Shown: positions 35,741 to 48,589 of the stretch, piece by piece | How the letters are laid out: the number at the start of each line of letters is the position of its first letter | Numbering within the stretch: position 1 is the first letter of the stretch | Assembly: GCF_028769735.1 (NCBI RefSeq) | Contig: NC_088177.1 | Location: 18,106,599-18,170,598 of the forward strand | Direction: 5' to 3' | DNA length: 64,000 bases | Source of the DNA: Zonotrichia leucophrys gambelii | Taxonomy: Eukaryota > Chordata > Aves > Passeriformes > Passerellidae | Position numbers and translations under genes: made by a program | The notes under the pieces: model-generated | Told to the model about the DNA's origin: nothing | Databases searched by the model: none | What the model saw: the letters and a program-made list of their open reading frames with translations, nothing else

Positions 35741-35894
35741 TGCTGCTCCTTTCCATGCGCAGGGGCTCACTCAGGTGCTGGGGTGGGTGCTCAGCAGGGC
35801 ATTGCCAGTGGCCATGGGGTCCGCACGGGCACTGGCAGAGAGCAATGCAGTCTTTCAGCAGCCCTGCACTGAGCAGAAAGTGCCCCTGAACTCT

Positions 35895-35922
35895 AAATAA
35901 CCATGGCTTGCCATGGTTATTT
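35895..35922. repeat. 28-bp near-perfect palindrome
   Basis: AAATAACCATGGC (35895-35907) and GCCATGGTTATTT (35910-35922) are exact reverse complements separated by two T residues. Thirteen-bp arms with a 2-base centre are expected well under once in 64 kb by chance. Possible readings are a dimeric protein-binding site, a cruciform-prone site or the core of a decayed inverted repeat. Confidence 0.85.
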
Positions 35923-38419
35923 TTTAACTTAACCAGTGCCTTCTATTACTGCCTACTTCTTCGAAGGCTAATTGCTGCAGAGAGGAGTCTTCCTTGTAAA
36001 TTGACATCAAATTCATGCTAACCATGGGAGGGAGAAAAAGTTTAATTACAAATGTTAATTTGTACCTCAGCTTTACTAATTTTTAATTTTGTCTAATAAT
36101 AGCGAATATCAAACTGGGAAAAATGTTGGGGATTAAATTCACTGCAAAGAAATTGCTAAATTTCATATCTAAAAGTATGCCAAAGCTTTACTTCCTCTCC
36201 ATACCTCCCTGTATCTCAGAGCACTAATAGTAAAATAAGGTTAGGAAATAAAACCATATCATCACTTTTCCACGCCTCTGTTAAATAAAACCTTTCTAAT
36301 GCAGGCACAGAGATCTGTGGTGAGGCAGGGACCTCGTGCCATGCATGTTGCACATGGGGTGCCTGGACTGCAAAGGGATGGCAGCCACGGGCTACCAGTG
36401 CTTGGCAAGGCAAACTGAGAGCACAGCACACCCTGTCCCAGTTGCGGTTCTCATTGCATTAGCTGTTAGAAATTATTTCAGAATCAAATGATTTTTCTTT
36501 CAGTCAAAGCTCCTCTGACACCATTGCAGCCACTTCTCTGCCACATGGCAGGTCACAGTGGCTGTAACACTCGTGCTGAGCAGAGGCAGCACAAGGTCAC
36601 TCTGGCACTGGGCAGATGATGGGTCCTGCCCGTATGGGCTTTTTGTTTTTCAGAGTTAAAGGGGTACCATTCCATGACACTATCCAGGACTGCTGGAAAA
36701 ATAAAAATAGATGGGAATTATTTTGGAGATGTTTCTGTATATTATCTCTCAGCTGCACAGTGCTGTCAAGTAAAATGTTCTCTTTCTTCCATCAATGCAC
36801 AAACACAAACCAGACACAACAGGGCACGGAATTTGTGTGTGTGCAAAACCGCCTGATTTCTATGTACAACTCAGTTTTTTGACAAACTTAAAGTTACCAC
36901 TAGCAGCAGCTCTGGGCAAAGCAGAGCTTTTCTCCCAGCTCTGACAGTGAACCAGGGCTTACCAGATGCCTGTGGCCAGGCTTGGGCTGCCAAGGGTTGG
37001 CAGACCCACAGTGAGAATTGAACGGCACTTTTCCATGCACAGGTCCCCCAGCTGCTCACACGACCATAAGCTGATGCACTTATTTACATCCACCTTCAAT
37101 AAATTGATACTTCCCAAACTCTGGGCAGCAGCAGCAGCACAGGGATGTGCTCTGTGTTCCTCTGGGGATGTATTTAGCTATCCCTGAGGCTGCTGCTCAG
37201 GGAGGCATGGGAGGGAGGTGATCCCATCTAACACCCAAGCACTGTGCTTCAGAGCATACTTGCTGATGAAACCTTCCTGCTCTGCAGACAGTCCAGGGAT
37301 CTGGTAAGAAAACCTTCACCTGCTAGCAATATTTTTCCACTTAGATCTGTTCCTAAAGCTTATTGCCACATCAAATCCCATTATAGAAAATAAGGAAATG
37401 TTAAAATTAAGAACTAATGTTCACATGAAAGAATTTTTTTTACTATTTCCTTCAGCAAACCAATGAATGTTTAACAGTTGAAATTGCTTTGAAACAGCAA
37501 TAAATTATTTCATGCATACATGCCAAATATTAAAACCAGAAGTTTTCTTAATATGAAGTCACTGGTACCAAGATTCATGTTTGTCTTTGTTAATTATCTA
37601 CTTGTTTATTAGCTTAGTTTCACTGAGGAGCTGCTTATATCCCCAAGTTAAGGATTTTCGAGCTATTCACAGGATGTAATAATGCAATTTTATTGGGTGC
37701 TTGTTCAGAAAGCATTTTTAGTTATTTGCACTTAAGCCATAAAACTGCCATTTTGCTGCCTGAAGCCCCCTGCATGGGTTCCTGCTGGCCTGAGTCTCCC
37801 CAGGGCAGCCGTGGATGGTGAGGGAAGGTGGGATGCTGCCCTGGCACTGCAGCTCAAGCAGATCTCCCCCTGAGCTAAAACCAGCCTCAGCCAGGCCAAG
37901 CCTGCCCCAGGCTCGTGCTCCCTGCAACCCAGGAGGGGCTGCTTCGAGTCAGGTTCAGAGTAGGCCAAACCAAAGAGATAAAAACTTTGCTGTTGATTTA
38001 ATATTTAAATTTTTAACTATTCATTTTTAATCATCAGACTGTACACTCTCTACACAGCAAACTTGCTCTAGGCTGCAAGGATTTCCTTTGGGAGGGAAAA
38101 TCAGTGGCACAGACTCTGGGAGTATGTTATTATTGGCTAAGGCATTTTTATCTCTATCAGTAAAAAGTTATTCCCTCAAGTATCACCTCCCAGTGATACT
38201 TGGGGCAGTAGAGCCAAGTTAAAAAAAGTTTACAGTTGTACTGACTGCAGGGAAAGTCTTCAGTTACATCTGGGGTGAGAAAAAAAATGCCTCCAAATCT
38301 CATCAGTCAGCAGGAACTTGTGGTGTCCAACCCAGTGTAATCACTGTGGAGTACTTGATGTGCTCAGGACTTGCAACATCAAACCAAACTGTGTCTGCCC
38401 AGCCATCGACCTGCCTGAA
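35923..38419. other. Noncoding stretch with AT-rich blocks
   Basis: 35930-36200 and 37280-37720 are AT-rich and unique-looking, with GTTAATTATC and TTATTAGC type motifs; the latter could be conserved noncoding DNA. 36350-37250 is mixed, with a (GCA)n run near 37126. No gene or named repeat is seen. Confidence 0.4.
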
Positions 38420-38629
38420 GCACCACTGCCCCTGAACAGTGCTGCCCATGCTGCCCTCTGTGAGTGCCACATATGGCACTGCCTCTGTACAGCGCTGCCC
38501 ATGCTGCCCTCTGTGAGTGCCACATATGGCACTGCCTCTGAACAGTGCTGCCCCCTGTGAGTGCCCCACCTGGCACTGCCTGCAGACCATCCTGCCCATG
38601 CTGCCCTCTGTGAGTGCCCCACATGGCAG
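38420..38629. repeat. Minisatellite, 53-bp unit, about 4 copies
   Basis: Unit starts are at about 38435, 38488, 38541 and 38585, with a partial unit before. The period is 53 bases, except that the third copy lacks 9 bases (period 44). The unit contains CTGTGAGTGCC followed by ACATATGGCACTGCCTCTG or a variant. Because 53 is not a multiple of three, the repeat drifts through all frames; the open minus frames of 90-173 codons here, with repeated H-S-Q-R-A-A-W type peptides, are products of the repeat and not genes. Confidence 0.9.
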
Positions 38630-40082
38630 AGGTGACAGCAAGGAGCTGCAGGGCAAAGCCCACCTGGCCCCTGTCAAATGTGAGGTGCCTCCACGTGGAG
38701 GCCTGTGCCACATCCCAATGCCACCTGGCAGCCCCAGCAAGAGGAGGGTGCTCGTGGCAGAGCAGGCTAATGCTACAGCAAAGGCTGCGGCAGCACTTCC
38801 ACAACAAACCCCTGCCTGGGGCAAATTTCAAACATGACCATTAAGCCTTGCTCTGAACCTTACAAGTGGCTTTGAACTCAGCCTTTTTCTGAGCAAAAGC
38901 TCCTTTACTTAAAACTGAAGCAGCCAAAGAAGAGTATAATAACCTTTCCTAAAGGAATGCCAGCGTGATGGGTAACATGGGACAGGTCTCAGCTGTGGTT
39001 TGACTCATCCTTAGTCCAGGGAGCACAGCAAGAGGACAGCATTAACATTGCAGGAGCACACCAGTTTCCAGTGGATGCTGGGAGGCCTCTGGAGGCACAT
39101 CCAACTGCACCTTGCTGAGATGGAGGGCCCCCAGGCACTGACGTAATGAAGACACCAGGAGAGAGGCTGGGAAATGCATCCTAGCTGCAGGCAGGCGCCT
39201 CTGACATCCTGAACAAAAATGTGTTTTCTACTGACTGTGAATATATTACACATAACTTAGGGCAAAAGAATTATCTTATGATGTCCTCTCTCAAATGCAG
39301 CCAATTACCCTACTAGAAATGCTTGTAACAATTTTTCAGCACATCTTCAGGAAATACCAACATTCTTTTTCAAAGTCTGCAATATTTTGAAACTCAACCT
39401 TTCCTATTGCTGCTTAAAATGCACAGAAGTATAACACATTGAGAATAGCACAATTTTAAAAAATCCTATAAATAATAGCAAACACATTAAACACACTTGA
39501 CCTGCTCTGGTGCTTCTCAGAGGCAACACAGGTCCTGCACTGCAGCCCCCATGGGGTGCACACTCCTTCAGCCTGTGTCAGTAACCAGCTGCAGGTTACC
39601 AGCAGACTTAGAGATGTGCTTTTCCAGAAAGATAATAACTTTTTGGACATGTGTGGCAGATGGGAGTGTTAACTCATAGTGCTAGGAGTTAACCTGATTG
39701 TATTATAATGTGATAGCTTCACAGCTAATGCCCATCAGCACTGTGGGCCATTTACTTTATCATAAAATAAAATTAATTGAGTGAAAATAAATTGCTGAGA
39801 GATACAGAAGAATTTGAGACCATATACATGAAATACACGCTAGCTCGAGTCTCCTGTGCCACTTATCTTCATTAGGGAGGAAACAATTATTATTAATTTT
39901 CTCTTTAAAAACAAATATCCTGAAACTTGCAACAAGATTTACTGCACAGAGTGCAGATGCTGATATGGCTACACAGGCACTAAAATTTCTTTTCCTTTGA
40001 AGAAGGACTTTTAGACTCAGCAAAATGTTACAACAAGGTGGCTGCTGGTGCCCACATCCTGCTGAAGCCTGCCCAGACCCTT
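38630..40082. other. Noncoding spacer
   Basis: GC-moderate to 38850, then AT-leaning, unique sequence with TAATTGAG and CATTAGG type motifs around 39700-39900. No gene, RNA gene or named repeat. Confidence 0.4.
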
Positions 40083-40109
40083 GGGGTGTGGGGAAGGGGG
40101 TGTGGGGGG
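40083..40109 (+). other. Strong G-quadruplex motif
   Basis: Four uninterrupted G-tracts of 4, 4, 5 and 6 (40083-40086, 40090-40093, 40096-40100, 40104-40109) separated by loops of only 3, 2 and 3 bases (TGT, AA, TGT). Such long tracts with short loops are typical of very stable G4s. The symmetrical TGT loops suggest a small internal duplication. Confidence 0.75.
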
Positions 40110-42213
40110 CCCTGGTGCTGCTGTGGAAGCAGCACAGCGCATCCCTGGATCAGGTGAGCAGCACACTGCTGGTCTGCAGGCACTTCAGTTGGCTAATGGG
40201 CTGCAATATTTCTAACGGAGAATGTTCATTTGAGTGCATGCCTGCATTTGGCAAGTATAACAAAATAATGACATTGAGGCTTATTGATAATAGTTATAAT
40301 TTCATGTAATGACCAACTGAGCAAAATGATACAGGCATCTCTTCTTCATCCATTATATTCCTGCCCACAAAGATTTCTCAGTTAAGGGCTGTTTATTTCT
40401 GCAGCAAGACATAGACCAGATATGCAGAATATAAACCTTCGTATTAGGACTCACTCATGGTTTTTTCCTTCCAAAACATTCAATGGCACACAATTTTGGG
40501 GATCAGCTTTCTGGCTGTGTGAGCTAGGAGTCAAAAATGCAGCCGTGATCATTGTGCCAAGTGAGACGTAACTAGCCTGTCTGGCGTGCCTGCAGACACC
40601 CCCTACACTCCCACTTAAGAGAAGCTTTTCTTTATCTTCTCACAAGTCAGTCACAAATTCCCACAAGCGGACTTCTACATGTGTTAGCAATGGCATTTTA
40701 CAGGTCACCATTAGTTTCCCTAAATAAAAGCAGAGCAAAATGTTTTTTCTTTTCCTTTCTTTTTGAAATCAGTATAGCAGCAGTCCCCCAAGCTGTCCAG
40801 TGTCAGCTCCATGCTGAGGAGCAGCTTGTAGGTAGCCCTTCCTAGTGCCAGCAGACAGAGGCATCAATGGACACGCCAAGAATGCTGTTTTTGACACAAC
40901 CACCCCAGGTCCCTGTCAGGTCCTGCCCTGGAGCCCTTCTACTACTCCAGCGAGGCTGAGGAAAGCCCACAGGGCTGCTCCAGCAATCCCAGACACCCTC
41001 TGGTTCTGGCTTTTACAGAACTGCAATAAAATTCACATCTACTCACAGCAAACCACACTGGCAGCTTCTGCATTTACTGAGCAGGTGCCCACAGGTGCAG
41101 ATGTAAGGCTTCACTTGCAAAAACACCCTGCCGAGTCCCCCCCTAACACCACCTCCCCTGTTTAACTGGCACCAGACACAGATTTGTCACCTCCAGGTGA
41201 CATCTCCAGCCTGGCCACCAAGAGGCTAGGTAGTAATAAACCTCCTGAAGTGCTGGGTGAGCAGGAGAGACCCTTTAAACTCACAGGCATTTTACTTCAT
41301 TACTGAAGACTTCATGTGCCTTTTACATGATGAGTTTTGTTACCGGGTCTCAGACCTCTGTACTACTCAAGGTTAATTGGATAAACTTAATAGAAACAGC
41401 CATGTTTGAAAGAGTTCCATGCATCTACCTCCCTTTTTATAGGAAAGGGTAACCCTGGAGCACTTGACCAGTGTGCAATGACTCCAGGTAGCGAGAACCT
41501 GAAATCAGATTATATCCCCCTGCAATTCCATTAGCTCTGCCCAGTGACTGGGTGCAGGTAGTGGTTACTGGGCTGCAGCACAAGGTGAATGCTTGCTTCC
41601 AACACAGTCTTTGGGCACTGCTCTGAACATGCAGGAAGACAGATAAGATGCAAGAGATGTGGTTTAATTAGACCACAACTTTATTAAGTTAACTCATCTG
41701 GGATCTATCCAGCACAATTCTTTCTTTAATCACTCCCACATGGTGGAGAGTTGCCATGAGCCCTCCTGCTCCCCACAGCTGGTAACCAGTCCTGTGCTGG
41801 ACTCTGCCACCCAGGGCATGTACAAGGGTTAGATCTTCCTTTTACAAGCCACCATTGCTGCCATGGATGCCATACCCAGTCTCAGCTCAGCCTGGCAGTG
41901 AAGCATCCCATTCTGCTCCCACAAGGACAGTCTGGGGCACAGCTCCCATCCTGCCACCAACCCCAGGGCCACAACAGCCCAAAGGTGCTCCTGGCACAGA
42001 GCAGCAATGTGCAGGGATAAATGATCCCTAAGATGCAAAGATGAATTAGCATCATGTCCTGGATTTTTTTTTCTATAAATTGTCTCTTTAACCCTGTAGG
42101 AAGAGTGCAACAGCCAAAGTCTATTTTAGTAAGGGAGATCTGTTTCCAAGGGAGAAAAGAGCTAGGCTTCTTCCAGCTATTGTCCGTAGCACTGCATAGC
42201 AGCCAGTTCTGGC
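40110..42213. other. Noncoding spacer
   Basis: Mixed composition. 40200-40760 and 41280-41720 are AT-leaning and unique-looking; 40830-41160 carries a chance plus frame. No named repeat is seen. Confidence 0.4.
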
Positions 42214-42226
42214 TTTTTTTTTTTTT
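42214..42226. repeat. T13 tract
   Basis: Thirteen T residues followed by CTCCTGATGAAATGCAG, which resembles a splice acceptor. No exon is supported downstream. Confidence 0.6.
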
Positions 42227-42249
42227 CTCCTGATGAAATGCAGACTACC

Positions 42250-42320
42250 TTTCCTGCATTAGAAGATTTTGGTGACTTTAATTACCCAGTTGTGTGCGTT
42301 TGGGGCAAAGAGAGAGAGAG
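42250..42320 (+). mobile_element. Possible CR1 endonuclease fragment (weak)
   Basis: GGTGACTTTAATTACCCAG near 42270 encodes GDFNYP, the same residues as the conserved GDFNYP motif of CR1-type LINE endonucleases, and nearby bases (TGTGTGCG) loosely follow the CR1 order. The similarity fades within about 30 bases on both sides. It could be a very old fragment or coincidence. Confidence 0.2.
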
Positions 42321-45300
42321 AATCCTGAATACAGAACAGACATTACTCTGCACTGTCAAGTCCAGTGCTGGTCACCAAATTGCAGTGAGGGGCTCTTCCC
42401 CTACTCATGAGTGCACACTCGAACATTTCCACGACCATATCTGAGTGCAGTAGCGTCACTCATGCTTTGATGCAGAAATATTGGCTGTGTGTGGGTCACC
42501 ATAAACCAGTTTTTCATCTCTCTAAGGTGCTGAGCTTGCCATTTTCCTGCCCAAAAGTCAGCACAAAAAATCTCTGAGGGCTCTCTCCATATACCAGAAG
42601 GACTTCAATCCCCATCTTGGGTGGCACAACATGCCTAGCAGGCAACAGAACCTGCCTTGAGGTTGCTCACTGGTGTGGTGCTGTGTTTCCACAGTGTAAC
42701 TTGAACTAATTTAATGTTTGTTGAGTCATGGATGCTCCTTTTTTCCAGAAAACATCAGGGGTCAGAGGAAAAGGGCATCATCTGCTGCATGACTTTGTTG
42801 TTGTATGCTGGCTGCACTGGAAGCAGCAGCACTGTGCCCAGGATCCACCGCAGCGCCACATGTGAGGCTGCTCTGCTACACAACAGTGGCTGCTCCTCCT
42901 GCCACGCCACACTTGGGCTCTGCTTTTCTCCTACCCAGCATTATGACTTGTTTTTATCTTCCTGATTATTATAAGCCTTTATTCAGCTGCTGCAAACCAA
43001 GGTCTTAAACAAGCTCAAGGCTAAATTATGCTGGAAATCCTCTGAGGGAGCAGAGGTGATGCCAAGCTGCGGCTGCCGGGCAGGGCCAAGTCTCTGACTC
43101 AGCAGCTGTGTGGCATTGCTTATTTTAAGCTAACTCTGTATGTGTACATGCAGAGGCAGAGCACGTGCATGACAGAGACCTGTGAGAGGCAGCAGCCCTG
43201 CACTGAGCACTGATGCTCTGGCTGCTCTTGATGGAGCAGCCAAGATGTGCCTGTGCTTTTGACATTTCAGTGTTTCAAAAAAGTGGAAACATATTTTTTC
43301 TCACATGCCAAAATCTTGCTTTAACCTCTCTCCATCCCATCCTGGGGTGATGATTCTAGGTCCCTGACAAAGCGGTGGCAGTGATGAGCCTCCAAGAAAG
43401 GCTGACCCCAAATCCAACCTTTGAGAAAGGAGCCCCCATGTGCTAGTGCCCCCATCGGACCTTGCACTTTGAAGGACACTGAAGAGACTTGCTCTGGTAG
43501 TGAGTCCCACAGTGACATGCTGTGCTCTTACTCCCCAAACCCTGCGCAGAGCTGGTTTTTCCCAGCTGTTTGTGCTTTCCCAGGCTGCTTCTCCTACTGC
43601 TGCTAAACCAAGGCATCCAGCTCTGGAGGTCATTTAGCTGTAACCTGTATTTGCTCCACACAAACACAGCAACACACCTGTCACATCTCTTAGGTGATAC
43701 AAGGCTTTCTCCAACAGAAGAGTTGCACCAGCCTCTTTTTGCCAATGAGCAAGAGCAACCTCTGGAGAGCCCAGAAACCCTCAAATCTGTGACATACCCA
43801 GAACTGAACCTGCCAAGGGGCCAGAGGAGGACATGCCTGTGTTTAAATGTCTACACTTTCCCACCAAGGACAATCCCACTAAAGTAGGATCTTGGCACAC
43901 CCCAGGCAGTTATACTCCAGCTATCATCAAGCCCCATTTTGTAGGTTAATCCCTGAACTCTTTGACCAGATCTAACAAGTTTTTGTTTTTCATGGAAAGC
44001 AAGTGAGGGGAGGAGAGCAGAGAGGCAGGCAATGCTTGTGCTGCCTGCACTAATACTTAAGGTGCTCAAAGAACATCACTGTTCCTTGACTTTGAGCATA
44101 TTTCCACCTAAATCTTTCTGGGGGTTTATTTCTTCTGTGCTGTCCTACTGCTAATTCCTTTTTCTTCTCCCAGATGAACTTTCCTGAGCTTTTGCTTTCT
44201 AGTTTCTTTGGATTCACTGCTCTGTAAAAATCAATAGAGCTGATATCCCAAGGATATGAGCTTGCTTTGTATCTACTGCTGTCTCTAAAGAAAACGGCAC
44301 ATATGGCATCTGCAAAAGCACACTGTCTCCTTTAATAAATCAGTCCATTCCACATACAGTTAATACTCCCTTGTATTTATATTGCTTGTATATTTTCTTT
44401 CTGTGTCCCTCACATACAAGCCTTTCCCTCTTGCTGCAATAGAACATTTGCCAAGAAGAAAATTAACCTTTCTCACTGAGCAGTTGAAGTTGTACAGCTC
44501 TTCCAGACCACACATTCAGCTCAATCCCTGTATGGGACATTCATTTAAGAGCTGCACTCAATGATCCACATGGGTCCATTCCAATCAGAATATTTTGTAA
44601 CTTCTGTGACTTGTACAGTGTGCTGGGGCTGACACAGTGACACACTTCAGCTACAAGGACACTTGGAAGATCAAGCCCTCAATGCATCTGTTTATGACTA
44701 TTTTCTTTATAATGCACAAATCCACGAGGCAGGTTTCAACTTGAGATGCATGACTTCCAAAAGACAAGGAAAGATGGACAAACACTATGTTGGCTTTGGT
44801 CAGCATAGCATTGATACACGCACCCCAGAGCCAAGACATGCCACATTTCCTTGTCCCTCCTTCCACTTTCCTTTTGCAGCTACTGATGGCATATCAGCAT
44901 CTTGTCATTATGTAGGGATTTCATCTCAGCTGGCTATTTTATAACCCTTGCTTTGTCCCATCTCTAAAATTAACATCTAGCCTTAACATTTTTGAATGTG
45001 ACTTTAAAGCCTTCAAGCAAATACAAGCAGAGATGGATCTATGTAAAATAGGTTTCCTTGGCATGATGGTAAGCCTCCTGAAATGGCAGGCATGAAGGCT
45101 GGCTCTCTTCATGGGGTACAGTGCATGCTTTGGAACTGTTTGATAGTTTTGAAATATTTCTGATGCAATGGGTCATAATGCTTTCCAGATGAGTACACGG
45201 AGTGCAAAAGGTAATGGCACAGACACTTCACTGTTCTACCTCTTGTCCCCTTTCTGGCAGTACAAGAAGAATCAGTGTCATCTTATCTCTTGTTTGCTGG

Positions 45301-48300
45301 TAAACACAAGTTACTTGCTTCCCCCCTCATCCCTTTCACTAAACTGAAAATGTTAAATGTACCACAAACAAAACTTATGAACTTTTTTTATGTGATTAAA
45401 ATGGTCATAACTATCTGATGTTTCTTGCTGATTGGATCTGCCACTTCCATTTACTAGGAAAATAAATAACACATGTTTGCTGTCTTTCTAAAAGGTTCTA
45501 TTTATTCTGTGGTCATTTCCCACTTATGATATTTCCAGCTTAATTTCATAAAACAGCTTTTACATGGCTAAAAAAAAGGCTCTTATTGTACATTGTCTTC
45601 AAAATATTTTGCCTTTAAGCTGTGGGCTTTTATTTGTAGGAACAACCAACCACCCTGTGTGTGAGGCCTGTATTCCTCCAAATTAAAAAGAGAAACAGCT
45701 GTATGTCTTAAAAATGTCTGCAGAGCTCCATTGAGATACTGCTGAATTGTTTGCTTCCCTATCTTCCCACAGGACATGCCTCCTAAATCCACTTCATGGG
45801 AGAAAAGCATAGGTAAAAGCCAAACAAATGTTCTCCTCTGGGCACATGCTTCTAGGCTAAAGTCACCCATCCATCTCCAGCAGAGAGTTTACAGCTACTT
45901 TTTGGGATTCACAGATATAAATATGAACACAAATAGTTTGATAAAAAGTGATGGACCAACACACAAATTGATTCCATTTTCTGAGCAAGGGCTGCCACAC
46001 CTAATCTGTCAGTCATCAACACAGTGCTAAGTACAGCCATCTCTTGGCATTTTATTGAAAGGTGTTTTTTTTCAAGCCCCAGCTTGCTGAATTCAGGGGA
46101 TTCCTTGATCTCTGCCTCTCATTCACTGACCTCTCCAGTTATTCAAGTGGTTTTAAAGGTTTGAAACTACTTAGTCTCAGAGCTAAAAGGGGAAAATTTG
46201 AGACCAGGAGGGACTCTAGACTTGAGACTCTGGACAAAAAAGGCAAATTAAGAAAGATTCATGGCTGGTTTTGTTGATAGCAACAGCTAATACTTCTGAG
46301 CTGATTTTTAGCTTGCCTCACAGTCCATGAGCGCTTCAGGTGGGTCACCATTTGCTAGCTGCTAATAAACACCCACTGTGTGCTCAGGCTTCTCTGGGCC
46401 CCACAGGGCACTTCTGGGGGCTGAGGGCTGCTGTGGGATGTGAGCTGCATCACAGCATATCACAGCACATCAGTTCTCACACATGCCTACCTTGTGCAGA
46501 GTTGCCAGTTTTACAAGATGGGCTGTGTTGTGTTCACACATAATGATGAGCAGATTTGAGCCCTAAATCTGGAGAGCTCAACAGCTACCCCCAAGTCAAA
46601 CAGGAACAGAGACAATGCATAACTGAAATGGCAAGTCATGGGATAATTAAATTATTTGTGACAGTAAACCAAAATAGAAAGAAACAAAAAAACCCTAAAA
46701 CAAACAAACAAACCAGACAGAGCCATATGCTCCCATGCACTGCACACCGCAAAGAGAGTTATTGCGACACAGCACAGAGACCCCACAGCCCCACCAATGG
46801 CTGTGCCAAGAGAGCCTCCACAAAGCCCCAGGATGGAGGCGAGGCACAGCTTGGGCACACGCAGGCTGGAGCCACTGGTGAGCCCCTCCATCCCACACAC
46901 ACACACAGAGATGTGAAGGCTTGGGGCTGCAGCCTTGCTGGGGGGGGATCCCGGTGCTTGCCTCCTTCAACCAACTCGGAAGATGAAAGGCAACAAAAAG
47001 GCTCCTCTCTGATAGCAGCACAGGGGCCCCGGGGTGATACTGGTGAAATCCTTCCTCACAACCCACTTGCTCGTCGTGCTGGCATGGCTCAACCACCAGT
47101 GCTGTGCTATTAATTTATTCCCCTAGCCCAGAATGGAGTTTCACCAAGCTGATGTGTGGGGCACAGGGCTCTGCTCTCAGGAGCACCGATTGCCATCTCC
47201 CCTCCAGTTCACAGCTGCACAGGCATCAAGGCAGCCGTGCCAGTGGGCAGCTGCTGTGTGACTGCCCTGCCAGAGCACCACACAGCCCAGCTCTGGTCCC
47301 CCTCCAGAGAAGGCTGAGGCCTCTGCAACGTGCTTGTTCCTAAATGATAGGCACCGTTTGGCATCAAGTGATTAATGCTAGCAGATGGTAATAGCCCAAA
47401 AAGCCAGGAAAAAAGTTCCTAGGGTCTGTTCAGCGAAGTAGATTAAAGAGAGCTAAACTGACAAACAAACTCCAGATAAATCAAGTTTCTGCAGAGGATC
47501 CAAAACCCATCCATAGTTTCTGTGGACGGATCCCTGAGAAGTTTTCAGCAGGCAGCAATCAGCCCCCATTCACAGGCAGGAAGGGACCAGCAGCTGCTTT
47601 CGTGTCAGTCCCGCTGTGGCCACCTACGACTTGGTAAAAGCCTTAAAAAAAGTCTTCAGGGAAGCATGAAAAGGCTATGAAGGTGGCTTTGGGGGTAAAG
47701 GGCAGGCTGAGGAATATGAAGGGACACAAGGCGAGGGGCTCTGGTGACCACACTGCCGCCAGTGGCACTCGCTGCTGCCAGGTCACAGGGCCAGCTTTGC
47801 TCCTGTGTGCATCCATGTGCGGTTTCCTTTTTAAAACTGATAACTTGCAGAGTATGAATATAGAAATATGGTAATGTTTATAGGCGACAGCAGCCTCCAC
47901 CTTCGGATGTTAATTATACATTAGAACTGGACAAATTATTCATTGGGAACAGTTTGGGCTCAGGGGAAAGAAAACAGTTTTCTCCTCTAAATACTGCAAC
48001 CAAAGTCTTTGTCAGTGCACTTAAAATATATAGAGAGGATTTGTGTGCACACACTTTACAGCACAGCTATATTTATGACCAATGTGATCTGCCTGCTAAC
48101 TCAAGTTCATGTGAGGGTCCAACTTTGCTCGTATATAAACTGCTCAGAATTATTCAGGTATGTTATTCTTCCAGCGTGTTCCCTGCCATGCTGGATTTGC
48201 AGCCCTTGGCTCCAACTTGTGTGCCTGAACCTACTCCCTCTAGAAGTAAAATTATTTGGGATCTGGGTTCCCATGTGTCAGGAAAGGGTCACTAGGCTTT

Positions 48301-48589
48301 CCCACCAGACAAGCATTTGTCATAGAACGTCTTCAGACATGTACAAAAGCCTCATCAAAAACATTCTGATAACGAGTCAGCAGAGGGTGTCCACATTTAA
48401 TGTTGGCTCAGGTATCTCAATCACTTTCAGAGGTATTTGTCCCCTCACCCGTGGTTGAACCTCAAGCTGCCCAGGAAAGTTGCAGCTACATCAGCCTTTT
48501 TGCAGCCACCTCACTCCCTGCTCTGCCCACACAAGCACAAAACCTCAGACATTGTGATCCTATTCTTTGACTGGGTTTCCATGAGTGGT
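42321..48589. other. Ordinary noncoding spacer (6.3 kb)
   Basis: Alternating GC-moderate and AT-rich sequence with chance frames on both strands; the longest (46556-47113, about 185 codons) runs through a CAAA-rich and CA-rich region and matches nothing. Simple repeats: (CAAA)n at 46697-46712, (CA)n at 46892-46906, G8 at 46940-46947. AT-rich unique patches at 45300-45600 and 47850-48100. No gene or named repeat. Confidence 0.45.

Noticed and set aside
38420..38629. Repeat array considered as a CRISPR
   Set aside because: Units are contiguous tandem copies without unique spacers, and the genome is vertebrate.
38303..38831. Minus-strand frames with repeated peptide units
   Set aside because: Produced by the 53-bp minisatellite, whose unit is not a multiple of three and so cycles through frames.
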